Assembly: GCA_003524565.1 (NCBI GenBank)
Contig: DQGU01000117.1
Location: 1-5,091, forward strand
Length of the DNA stretch: 5,091 nt
Direction: 5' to 3'
Origin: Rhodospirillaceae bacterium
GTDB taxonomy: Bacteria > Pseudomonadota > Alphaproteobacteria > Micavibrionales > UBA2020
Within the stretch, counting starts at the first letter, position 1, and every line of letters starts with the position of its first letter. The notes beneath the pieces are model-generated. The model had not been told where the DNA came from. It was given only the letters and a program-made list of their open reading frames with translations, and did no database searches. Position numbers and translations under genes: made by a program. This document shows positions 1 to 5,091 of the stretch, in pieces.

Positions 1-12
1 TTTACGAGCCTC

Positions 13-49
13 TGTTCGGGGGAAATTTTATTTTGCTTGCGGCCGAACA
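13..49. repeat. 7-bp inverted repeat with 23-nt spacer
   Basis: TGTTCGG at 13-19 is exactly complementary to CCGAACA at 43-49. The spacer is A/T-rich in its middle. No T-run follows on the plus strand; on the minus strand the bases after the stem (12 downward) are also not a T-run. It is therefore not a standard terminator. It could be an operator or a leftover stem from an upstream transcript. An arm of this length could also occur by chance. Confidence 0.3.
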
Positions 50-154
50 TCGGGGAACTCTTGCGCGGAAATGAAAGATATACTGCGTTGTAAACCCCCG
101 TCATTGTTATGTCAATCATGCTGCGGCGCGAGAAATATAAAAACTCAGATTGGC

Positions 155-183
155 TTGATGGTGATATTTTATTTCTGTACACT
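155..183 (+). promoter_or_regulatory. Weak sigma70-like promoter candidate upstream of the metallopeptidase
   Basis: TTGATG at 155-160 (4 of 6 to TTGACA) is followed after 17 nt by TACACT at 178-183 (4 of 6 to TATAAT). Transcription would start near 190 and give a leader of about 34 nt before the GTG at 224. The surroundings are AT-rich, which suits a promoter but also produces chance matches. A second -10-like hexamer, TCTAAT, lies at 193-198 without a good -35. Confidence 0.3.
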
Positions 184-223
184 GGCTCAAATTCTAATTT
201 TACGCACGCGAAGGGAACCAGCC

Positions 224-328
224 GTGACTGTCCTCGCTCTTGCCCGCCAGATGTCCGATGTGCCGCATGCCGCGGCGCAGCGGCCGAAGGCGGGGCAAAA
301 AGCAGGCAAGCCGCCGCGCGGTTCTTAA
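224..328 (+). CDS. Possible small leader ORF (34 aa) coupled to the metallopeptidase
   Basis: A GTG start at 224 is preceded by AAGGGA (211-216) at 7 nt, a good ribosome site. The frame stays open for 34 codons to TAA at 326-328. The predicted peptide begins MTVLALARQMSD and ends in a basic, Ala/Gly/Pro-rich tail. By my count, positions 1, 2 and 3 of the codons are about 79, 59 and 71% G+C, a coding-like profile. The stop touches the ATG of the next gene in the same frame, and that ATG has no Shine-Dalgarno of its own, so termination-reinitiation coupling is plausible. Alternatives are an upstream coding segment cut off by a nonsense change, or chance. I recognise no family. The frame continues open up to ATG 71, but that part looks non-coding. 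Confidence 0.33.
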   Translation: MTVLALARQMSDVPHAAAQRPKAGQKAGKPPRGS

Positions 329-1006
329 ATGAAACGTTTCGCCAAGGCCGCCGCGAAAGTCATCGTCACTGTTCTTGCTGTTGCAACGCTGACTTATGGC
401 GGTTATCTGACGACACATTACGCAGGTCAGGGCGCGCCGCTCACGGCGGGCGAAACCGCGATGGTTGAAAGCGTTTTCGGCGATGAAATCGACGCCGGAA
501 AAATCCGCAAGCATTTCCGCGAAACATCCCTTGCTTACAGGCTTGCACCCCAAACCGTCACGGGCATGGTGCTGCCGCCCCTCAGCCATATCGATTTTTA
601 CGGCGAGAGGGGGCGCAGCGAAGATTTTTCAAAGGACGAGGCACGCATGGCCAGCCTGTTCATGCACGAAGTCACCCACGTCTGGCAAAACCAGAACTGG
701 CGTTGGAGTTTGCATCACCTCGATAAAGTGCGTCTCTATGACTACACGCTGGTCGAAGGGGCGCGTTTTGATTCCTTCGCGCTTGAACAAAAAGCAGAGA
801 TGGTCGGCGATTACATGCGCATCTGGCTGCACCCGAAGGGTAAAATCCAAAGCGGCCAGACCGCCAGCGCCGAAGATATTCTGCTGCGCGATGTGGTCGA
901 AGCGCGTTTTCCGCGTGCGAAAGAATCGCGTCTTGCCCTACCCGCGCCGACAAAGCCCACGCCGGCAAAGCCCGCACCCGTCAAACCCAAAATGCCGAAC
1001 AGCTGA
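329..1006 (+). CDS. Membrane-anchored HEVTH zinc metallopeptidase-like protein
   Basis: This 225-residue protein has a basic N-terminus and a hydrophobic stretch (about residues 10-28) with no clear signal-peptidase site, so it is probably an N-terminal anchor with the rest in the periplasm. A zincin signature, HEVTHVWQ, sits at 113-120: H113 and H117 would bind zinc and E114 would be the base. E153 or E157 in an EQKAE stretch is the likely third ligand. The preceding LTAGE...VFGDEID segment (38-55) and the HEVTHVWQ core resemble short alphaproteobacterial proteins often labelled Vgr-related or DUF4157-like; I say this from memory. No substrate is known. The C-terminus (205-225) is a Pro/Lys/Ala tail built from 5-residue repeats, perhaps a cell-wall spacer. 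ATG 329 was chosen because the basic and hydrophobic segments follow it directly. It lacks a Shine-Dalgarno and abuts a TAA in the same frame. Its stop abuts that of the convergent hydrolase gene. Confidence 0.85.
   Translation: MKRFAKAAAKVIVTVLAVATLTYGGYLTTHYAGQGAPLTAGETAMVESVFGDEIDAGKIRKHFRETSLAYRLAPQTVTGMVLPPLSHIDFYGERGRSEDFSKDEARMASLFMHEVTHVWQNQNWRWSLHHLDKVRLYDYTLVEGARFDSFALEQKAEMVGDYMRIWLHPKGKIQSGQTASAEDILLRDVVEARFPRAKESRLALPAPTKPTPAKPAPVKPKMPNS
947..991 (+). repeat. Three imperfect 15-bp tandem repeats coding a Pro-Lys tail
   Basis: Three in-frame 15-bp units (947-961, 962-976, 977-991) encode PTKPT, PAKPA and PVKPK, residues 207-221 of the metallopeptidase-like protein. Units 1 and 2 match at 12 of 15 bases; unit 3 is more diverged. 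Whole-codon units of this kind can expand or contract without breaking the frame, so tail length may vary among strains. Confidence 0.7.
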
Positions 1007-1025
1007 TTACCAAAACAGGTAATTG
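1004..1025. terminator. Weak stem-loop across the convergent stop codons
   Basis: ATTACC at 1006-1011 pairs perfectly with GGTAAT at 1018-1023 around a 6-nt loop. Two flanking G-T pairs could lengthen the stem to 8 bp. It overlaps the TGA of the metallopeptidase gene (1004-1006) and the TAA of the minus-strand hydrolase gene (1007-1009). The stem is AT-rich and no T-run follows on either strand, so it is at best a weak bidirectional terminator or RNA 3'-end stabiliser. Confidence 0.25.
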
Positions 1026-1729
1026 GAATAAACGCGCACCAAGGCCGCATCGCGCGCGATGCTGACGGGCGTGATGATATCAAGCGCACCAATTTTAGAC
1101 AGGCAATCATCTGCGTCCTTCGCCTGCCCGCCTTTGCAGCGCGGGTGACGCTGCCAGCGCTCCCCTATCAGGGCGCGCACGGGCGCAGATGTCAAATGCA
1201 GCGCGGCAAGCGTTTCTGTTGTGCCCAGTTGCACACCCGCCGCGGCAAACGCCGCCTCTACAAACTCGCTGCAATAAAATGCGTCATGGCCGGGGGCGAA
1301 GAAAATATCGTAAGGACGGCCGAAGTTTTTCTCCGCCCAGCGGATGGCGGCGGCGGATTTTGCAGCCGGCACATCCGGCAGGCGCAAAACAAGAAGACGC
1401 CCCGCAAACCCCGTTTCTATCCACACATCCAGCGGCGTTTCGCGCGTGTCGGCGCTGGCCTCCATCACATAGGGCACGCCGTTTTTATGGCGGATGAAAC
1501 CGACATGCGTAAGCGGACTGCCCGTTGCGATACCGACCGCCAACGTCTGGCGCGCGCGGCTGGTATTGAACACGATATCGCCATCGCGCAGCGGCGGCAG
1601 CGCCGCAGGGGTTGCCCAGGACAAATACCCCCAGAGCGTCAAACCGGCCAGCACCAGCAGCGGCACAATAAAAACCGCCGCCAGAATTTTCCGGCGGCGG
1701 TTTTTAATATCGGCGTCAGCGGCTGTCAT
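1007..1729 (-). CDS. YiiX-type permuted NlpC/P60 cysteine hydrolase, membrane-anchored
   Basis: This 240-residue protein has an RRRK cluster (11-14) and one strong hydrophobic segment (about 15-37), so it is probably anchored with its domain in the periplasm. The domain carries the landmarks of the YiiX/DUF830 (peptidase C92-like) family, papain-like enzymes in which His precedes Cys: RDGDIVF (48-54), THVGFI with H75, a VMEA stretch with E90, FGRPYDIFF (136-144) and FYCSEFVEAAF (151-161) with the likely nucleophile C153. All presumed catalytic residues are present. Relatives cleave amide or ester bonds in peptides or lipids, but the substrate here cannot be read from sequence. The protein is somewhat longer than E. 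coli YiiX as I recall it; the C-terminal part holds C198 and C209, which could form a disulfide. It starts 17 nt after the upstream gene's stop, with only an AAGG placed very near the ATG, so translational coupling is likely. The charged-then-hydrophobic N-terminus supports this start. Confidence 0.85.
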   Translation of the reverse strand: MTAADADIKNRRRKILAAVFIVPLLVLAGLTLWGYLSWATPAALPPLRDGDIVFNTSRARQTLAVGIATGSPLTHVGFIRHKNGVPYVMEASADTRETPLDVWIETGFAGRLLVLRLPDVPAAKSAAAIRWAEKNFGRPYDIFFAPGHDAFYCSEFVEAAFAAAGVQLGTTETLAALHLTSAPVRALIGERWQRHPRCKGGQAKDADDCLSKIGALDIITPVSIARDAALVRVYSNYLFW

Positions 1730-1746
1730 GGCCTTGCGCGTATCTA

Positions 1747-2370
1747 TTAATAGTTCGGCTTGATTTTCTTGACGGGCAGGTCGGCCGCGATGGGCTCGTC
1801 GTCAATCATTTCAATCATACCGTTTTCAGTCATCGAGAAACGCGCCGCAAAAAGCGCATTGCCGTACAGAACCATGGCGCTGGCTTCAAACGCGCCTTCG
1901 TTCGTCTGCCCCTCAAACGCAGCGGGACGCACCGCGTCCTGAATAACCTTGCGCATGCCTTCTTCAAGGCGGCCTTGGTCAATAGCGGCGTGGTTGACGT
2001 CTTCGACTATCAGGAAGGGGCCTTCATCGCCATGCACGAAGTAGCAGAAGAAGCGCAGGTAATCGAGCACATTGGCTTCGGTCACCTTGATGGGGTCGGC
2101 TTCGTTCGCGTCATGGATAGGCGCGGAAGAGCCATCGAGCAGGAACATGCGCCCCTGCTTGGCCAGAAACCAGAAAGGCCCCGTGCCCGGCGCCCATGCC
2201 GTGTCGTCCACGCGCACAAGACCGATGGTGGTATAAAACGGCAGCTGGCACCAGCCGACGGATGCCGTCGCGGCGGACGCGTTATGCGTACCCTGAATAG
2301 GGTTTACAAGCTTGAGAAACGGCTCAAGCTGCGCGCCTTCGACCTTTTGCCAGTTGTACTCTTCGAACAT
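1747..2370 (-). CDS. Conserved-looking protein of unknown function (207 aa)
   Basis: I cannot assign a family name. From ATG at 2370 the product is 207 residues, soluble-looking, acidic overall, with no signal peptide or membrane segment. Visible blocks are VGWCQLPFY (38-46), GPFWFLAKQG (64-73), FLLDGSSAPIH (76-86), a dense aromatic stretch VLDYLRFFCYFVHGDEGPF (101-119), and a C-terminal beta-like region ending in a basic KKIKPNY. The FLLDG...PIH and LDYLRFFCYFV pattern recalls uncharacterised alphaproteobacterial proteins, but that is memory only. The frame opens further to a TTG at 2472; I prefer ATG 2370 because GGAAAGG (2380-2386) lies 9 nt upstream and the extra 34 residues run through a hairpin. 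The gene follows argE by 126 nt and precedes the YiiX-like gene by 17 nt, so it probably shares an mRNA with the latter. Confidence 0.8.
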   Translation of the reverse strand: MFEEYNWQKVEGAQLEPFLKLVNPIQGTHNASAATASVGWCQLPFYTTIGLVRVDDTAWAPGTGPFWFLAKQGRMFLLDGSSAPIHDANEADPIKVTEANVLDYLRFFCYFVHGDEGPFLIVEDVNHAAIDQGRLEEGMRKVIQDAVRPAAFEGQTNEGAFEASAMVLYGNALFAARFSMTENGMIEMIDDEPIAADLPVKKIKPNY

Positions 2371-2379
2371 GCTTTTCTG

Positions 2380-2386
2380 CCTTTCC
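2380..2386 (-). promoter_or_regulatory. Ribosome binding site deciding the 2370 start
   Basis: Read on the minus strand, GGAAAGG ends 9 nt before the ATG at 2370-2368. The alternative TTG start at 2472 sits inside the hairpin and has no comparable site, so this element supports the shorter 207-residue product. Confidence 0.6.
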
Positions 2387-2458
2387 AGAAACAATCCTTC
2401 AGAATCCGACCCGATGTTGTCACGTCTCGGCGCGGATTGCAAGCACCTAAGATTCCAA

Positions 2459-2476
2459 GGCTTTGATAACAAAGCC
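2459..2476 (-). terminator. Perfect 7-bp hairpin 20 nt after the argE stop
   Basis: GGCTTTG and CAAAGCC pair perfectly around a 4-nt loop (TTAT on the minus strand). The stem begins 20 nt past the argE TGA. The bases after it on the minus strand (TTGGAATCTTAGG) contain only scattered T residues, so it lacks the usual T-run. It could act as an attenuating or weak terminator, or protect the argE 3' end after RNA processing. It also covers the TTG that would be the extended start of the next gene. Confidence 0.45.
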
Positions 2477-2496
2477 GGATATAGACGCCTTTTGTA

Positions 2497-3678
2497 TCAG
2501 GCCGCGGCCTTCAAACCGCCGAAAAGACGGTCGAGGAAATGCTCGCATTTGAGCAGCTGCTCCTGCGCGATAAACTCGTTGGGCTTGTGCGCCTGCGCAA
2601 TCGAGCCCGGGCCGCAAACCACCGTCGGCACGCCTTTGTTCTGGAAGATGCCGGCTTCGGTTGCGAAGCTGACCTTGGCCGCTTCGTTGGCGCCGCTCAG
2701 CTGCAAAACCAAATCGACCATCGGATGGTCGTTGGCGATGTCAAACGCCTGCACCTTGGCCGCGGCGCGGAATTCAAACCCGGTTTTGGGGTCGATGTCT
2801 TTCATGCGCGGCTCCAAAGTCTTGAACGCGTACTGGCGGATTTCTTCGGCCAGCGCTTCGGGGTCCACTTCGGGAATGTTGCGGATTTCGAAAGAAAAAT
2901 CGCAGCGGTTCGGCACGATGTTGAGCGCCGTGCCGCCGTGCATCAACCCCGTGTGCAGCGTGGTGAAAGGCGGGTCAAACGCCTTGTTGAACGGTCCTTC
3001 GCTTTGCATGCGGCGGGCGATGGATTTGACGTGCGCAATCAGCTCCGCCGCTGCTTCCACAGCATTTACGGCATAAGGCGCAAGGGACGAATGTGCTTCT
3101 TTGCCATGCACGGTGCAATCGTAATCGCAGATGCCTTTGTGGCCGGTAATCGGCTTCATCAACGTCGGCTCCCCCACCACGCAAAGCTGCGGCTTCACCG
3201 GCAGCGATGCAATCGTATCGGCAAGGCTATGCGCACCAAGGCAGCCGAGCTCTTCGTCATAGGAAAACGCGAAATGCACGGGCGCGGCCAGTTTGCCCGC
3301 TTTGTGCCGCGCAACGATATCCGGCAGTTTCGCGAGCGCGACGGCGATAAAGCCCTTCATGTCGCAAGTGCCGCGCGCATACAAAAGCCCGTCATGTTCG
3401 CGCAAGGAAAACGGGTCGCTGTCCCATGCCTGCCCCTCAACCGGCACCACGTCGGTATGGCCGGAGAGCACAACACCCGGTTTGTCTTCCGGCCCGATAA
3501 CCGCGTGCAGGTTGGCTTTGTTTTTGGTGTCGTCGTGAATAAGGGTGGAGGCGATGCCGTAGCCGTCCAGATAGTCCCGCACCCAATGGATAAGCTCCAG
3601 ATTCGATTTGGTGCTGATGGTGTCAAAACCGACCAGCCGCGCGAGCATTTGCTGGCTGGTAAAGGTGGTTTGCGTCAT
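2497..3678 (-). CDS. argE: Acetylornithine deacetylase (ArgE, M20 family)
   Basis: This cytoplasmic enzyme hydrolyses N-acetylornithine to ornithine and acetate in arginine biosynthesis, using a two-metal (zinc or cobalt) centre. The 393 residues match the usual ArgE length. Expected M20 residues are in order: SGHTDVVP (72-79) with ligand H74 and D76, GTCDMKGF (103-110) with bridging D106, DEELG (141-145) with base E142 and ligand E143, VGEPT (168-172) with ligand E170, and the C-terminal AQAHKPNEF (361-369) with ligand H364. The dimerisation lid runs roughly from residue 177 to 290, with GKEAHSS (192-198) and NIVPNRC (253-259) typical of this family. GGTALNIVP and the GPGSIAQAHKPNE block favour ArgE over DapE, though other M20 amidohydrolases cannot be fully excluded. 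AAAGGGG lies 8 nt before the ATG. It is the first gene of the minus-strand cluster and no other arginine gene is in view. Confidence 0.93.
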   Translation of the reverse strand: MTQTTFTSQQMLARLVGFDTISTKSNLELIHWVRDYLDGYGIASTLIHDDTKNKANLHAVIGPEDKPGVVLSGHTDVVPVEGQAWDSDPFSLREHDGLLYARGTCDMKGFIAVALAKLPDIVARHKAGKLAAPVHFAFSYDEELGCLGAHSLADTIASLPVKPQLCVVGEPTLMKPITGHKGICDYDCTVHGKEAHSSLAPYAVNAVEAAAELIAHVKSIARRMQSEGPFNKAFDPPFTTLHTGLMHGGTALNIVPNRCDFSFEIRNIPEVDPEALAEEIRQYAFKTLEPRMKDIDPKTGFEFRAAAKVQAFDIANDHPMVDLVLQLSGANEAAKVSFATEAGIFQNKGVPTVVCGPGSIAQAHKPNEFIAQEQLLKCEHFLDRLFGGLKAAA

Positions 3679-3686
3679 GGCGGCGG

Positions 3687-3693
3687 CCCCTTT
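3687..3693 (-). promoter_or_regulatory. argE ribosome binding site
   Basis: On the minus strand AAAGGGG ends 8 nt before the ATG at 3678. It is strong and well spaced, and fixes the argE start. Confidence 0.7.
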
Positions 3694-3711
3694 CGGATAA
3701 ACGGTTGCAAC

Positions 3712-3720
3712 ACTCTAGCA
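3712..3720 (-). promoter_or_regulatory. Candidate extended -10 promoter for argE
   Basis: The minus strand reads TGC-TAGAGT, an extended -10 with 4 of 6 matches to TATAAT. Transcription would begin near 3705, giving a leader of about 27 nt that contains the ribosome site. No convincing -35 hexamer lies at the proper distance, so this is weak. Confidence 0.3.
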
Positions 3721-3795
3721 CAAACACCTCTTTAACACATTGTTTTTATGCACCTTTTGCCCTTTTACCGCCGCCACAGACTTCACATAACGCGG

Positions 3796-3824
3796 TTGAC
3801 ATAGAGCGGCAGGGATGCTAAAAA
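3796..3824 (+). promoter_or_regulatory. Sigma70-type promoter for the right-edge gene
   Basis: A perfect TTGACA (3796-3801) is followed after exactly 17 nt by TAAAAA (3819-3824; 4 of 6), with TG at 3816-3817 giving an extended -10. Transcription would start near 3831, leaving an A-rich leader of about 60 nt before the ATG at 3892. It points away from argE, so 3679-3891 is a divergent control region. Confidence 0.6.
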
Positions 3825-3831
3825 GAATCCC
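3812..3831. promoter_or_regulatory. Small inverted repeat over the -10 box, possible operator
   Basis: GGGAT (3812-3816) and its complement ATCCC (3827-3831) flank a 10-nt A-rich centre that contains the -10 hexamer. A repressor bound there would block the promoter. The arms are only 5 bp, so chance is a serious alternative. Confidence 0.25.
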
Positions 3832-3875
3832 ATCAAAAAACTTTAAAAAACAAAGCATAAGATTCCCCGCGCCTT

Positions 3876-3881
3876 GAGGAG
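3876..3881 (+). promoter_or_regulatory. Ribosome binding site of the right-edge gene
   Basis: GAGGAG ends 10 nt before the ATG at 3892. An in-frame TAA at 3844-3846 rules out a much longer N-terminus. Together they fix the start. Confidence 0.65.
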
Positions 3882-3891
3882 CTGTGACACC

Positions 3892-5091
3892 ATGACCGAC
3901 TTTCGCGATTCCGGCCTGCCGAACAACCCCGAAATGTTCAAGGCCTACCTGACCTATCGCCAGAATATTGAAAACCTGCCCGAAGAAATTCGCGCGGAAG
4001 AAGCGCCGCTGAAAGTCGCGCGCATTATCAGCGAACATACGGCCGACGACAAACCGGTTATCCTCGCTCTCCTCGGCCTGATGCCGGAAAGCACATGGGG
4101 TCTGATGGGCAAACGCTTTGGCGGCGACATTGCCGAAAGTCTGGAAGAAAGCCGCCTGCATGTCGCAACCGGCTATGCCTATCTGCGCGATGCCAGCCCG
4201 CTTGTAAAACAAATCACCATGGCCGGCGCCATCAAGGCATTTGAAAAAGTCGAACAGGGCGCCGATGAAATGGCCGAAAGCCTGAGCATCATCCGCATGT
4301 CCGGACAGGCGCCGATGAATTTCAAAACGCCGGTGGTTCTTATCACCGATACCTACGCCAAAATCCGCAATGCCTGCGAAGGCACCTCCGGCATGCCGGG
4401 GCTGGAAGCCACCTATGCGGAGAAATTCGAGCGCATGAAATACGCGCAGGCCGATATGATTGGCCAGATGGCGGAGCTCGGCATTTTCATCGCCGGCATG
4501 CCGCCCGGTGCCGCACCTGCGGAAATCCGCTACCCGACATTCGAAGAAAGCGGCCTGATGGATACGCCCAAAGTGCGCGCCGCCTATGACGTTTTGACCA
4601 CCCACACCCGCGTGCGCCCCGAAGATTTCGAAGGCGCGATTTACGCGGCGCAGCTGCTCAGCACCACGTCGCCGACCAAAAACCCGACGGCCATCGCCGC
4701 CGCGCTGATTGACATCGGCATCCGCGAAATGAGCCCCTATGACAGCGTCTTTTTGCAAAAGAAACTGGATTGGGACGTGCTGGAAGTTTTGAATACCGCC
4801 ACCGTCTATCAAATCAGCCACCCGCAGCAAGTGCTGGGCGCGCCGATTGAATTCCGTCAGGTGGCCGTCGCCAACGCCATCGCCGTCATGGACGACGCAC
4901 GCGAAGGCGGCAAAGAATTTATGCGTGTGGTCGCGGAAAATCCGGAATACCCGAAAGGCAATATCCTGCAAAACATGCTGGCGCTGAAACGTGTCAGCAT
5001 CATGTCGCAGCAGCTTTTTGCCCCCGCGCTCGGCCGTACCGACATGCCGGAGCTGGACCGTCTTTTCGCCGACAAGCTGAAAGAGCTGAAC
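3892..5091 (+). CDS. Partial protein with two degenerate RelA/SpoT-like HD domains (putative)
   Basis: The frame is open for 400 codons from ATG 3892 to the window edge without a stop, so the C-terminus is missing. The product is helical-looking, without signal peptide or membrane segment, so probably cytoplasmic. By eye, residues 38-86 follow the HD hydrolase domain of RelA/SpoT proteins: APLKVARII (38-46) for HPLxVAxIL, ALLGLMPEST (59-68) for ALLHDxxEDT, and FGGDIAESLEE (76-86) for FGEEVAELVEG. PVVLITDTYAKIRN (147-160) resembles VVLIKLADRLHN. The metal-binding His and the HD pair read Ala and Gly-Leu, so hydrolysis looks lost; D153 may remain. A second similar stretch, 248-306, has AALIDIG (270-276) where an HD enzyme would have ALHDIG. 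No (p)ppGpp synthetase motifs are visible in the part present. It may be a binding or regulatory protein. The domain reading is inference; the gene itself is firm, with a good promoter and ribosome site. Confidence 0.85.
   Translation, partial: MTDFRDSGLPNNPEMFKAYLTYRQNIENLPEEIRAEEAPLKVARIISEHTADDKPVILALLGLMPESTWGLMGKRFGGDIAESLEESRLHVATGYAYLRDASPLVKQITMAGAIKAFEKVEQGADEMAESLSIIRMSGQAPMNFKTPVVLITDTYAKIRNACEGTSGMPGLEATYAEKFERMKYAQADMIGQMAELGIFIAGMPPGAAPAEIRYPTFEESGLMDTPKVRAAYDVLTTHTRVRPEDFEGAIYAAQLLSTTSPTKNPTAIAAALIDIGIREMSPYDSVFLQKKLDWDVLEVLNTATVYQISHPQQVLGAPIEFRQVAVANAIAVMDDAREGGKEFMRVVAENPEYPKGNILQNMLALKRVSIMSQQLFAPALGRTDMPELDRLFADKLKELN

Larger units (their letters stand above)
1..223. other. 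Non-coding AT-richer upstream region
   Basis: This stretch lies upstream of the first supported gene. It is visibly richer in A and T than the rest of the window, especially from about 131 to 205. An open frame begins at ATG 71, but its first 50 residues have an unlikely composition (several Cys, mixed hydrophobic and basic) and no clear ribosome site, so I do not call it. The stretch holds a 7-bp inverted repeat (13-49) and one weak sigma70-like promoter candidate (155-183). I see no tRNA, no clear structured RNA and no end of an upstream gene. Confidence 0.6.

Noticed and set aside
54..89. GGAAC...CGTT resembling an alphaproteobacterial EcfG general-stress promoter
   Set aside because: The spacing is 27 nt, well beyond the 16-17 nt expected.
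71..223. Upstream part of the frame ending at 328, starting at ATG 71
   Set aside because: Residue composition is unlike a real protein (Cys-rich, mixed), base composition is AT-rich non-coding, and the better start for this frame is GTG 224.
109..468. 119-codon plus-strand open frame overlapping the metallopeptidase start
   Set aside because: It overlaps the better-supported gene out of frame, has an Arg/Cys/Ser-rich product and no ribosome site.
1145..1750. 201-codon open frame on the plus strand
   Set aside because: It is antisense to the YiiX-like gene, is Arg/Gln-rich and has no motif.
2371..2472. 34-residue N-terminal extension of the unknown protein from TTG 2472
   Set aside because: The TTG lies in a hairpin and lacks a ribosome site, whereas ATG 2370 has GGAAAGG at 9 nt.
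2539..3735. 398-codon open frame on the plus strand
   Set aside because: It is fully antisense to argE, whose catalytic motifs are all intact. The product has no recognisable motif and an Arg/His-rich shadow composition.
3715..4971. 418-codon open frame on the minus strand
   Set aside because: It lies antisense to the right-edge gene, which has a proper promoter, ribosome site and domain-like sequence. Its product is rich in His, Arg, Phe and Gly in the manner of a reverse-strand shadow of GC-rich coding DNA.

Overview
The window looks like ordinary chromosomal DNA from an alphaproteobacterium. The reasons are moderately GC-rich coding DNA with GC-rich third positions, an alphaproteobacterial-style ArgE, and a short HEVTH zincin of a type I associate with that class. 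A Micavibrio- or Rhodospirillales-like source is only a guess. No mobile element, tRNA, rRNA, CRISPR array or phage gene is visible.

Layout. Positions 1-223 are AT-richer non-coding DNA with a 7-bp inverted repeat and a weak promoter candidate. A possible 34-codon ORF (224-328, +) ends in TAA directly against the ATG of a membrane-anchored HEVTH metallopeptidase-like gene (329-1006, +). That gene converges with no gap on a minus-strand cluster. In transcription order the cluster is argE (3678-2497), a 207-residue protein of unknown function (2370-1747) and a YiiX-type permuted NlpC/P60 cysteine hydrolase (1729-1007). A divergent control region (3679-3891) separates argE from a plus-strand gene (3892 onward) that runs off the right edge after 400 codons.

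How the genes relate. argE starts the minus-strand cluster and makes ornithine for arginine synthesis. A hairpin just after its stop may limit read-through into the two downstream genes. Those two are 17 nt apart and are probably cotranscribed. The HEVTH protein and the YiiX-like protein are both predicted to be membrane-anchored with their catalytic domains outside the cytoplasm, but nothing shows that they work together.

The most interesting items are two. The right-edge protein reads by eye as two successive RelA/SpoT-type HD domains with lost metal ligands. The TAA-ATG junction in front of the metallopeptidase joins a short ORF with a good ribosome site to an in-frame gene that has none. 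Nothing here amounts to a clear, complete new system.
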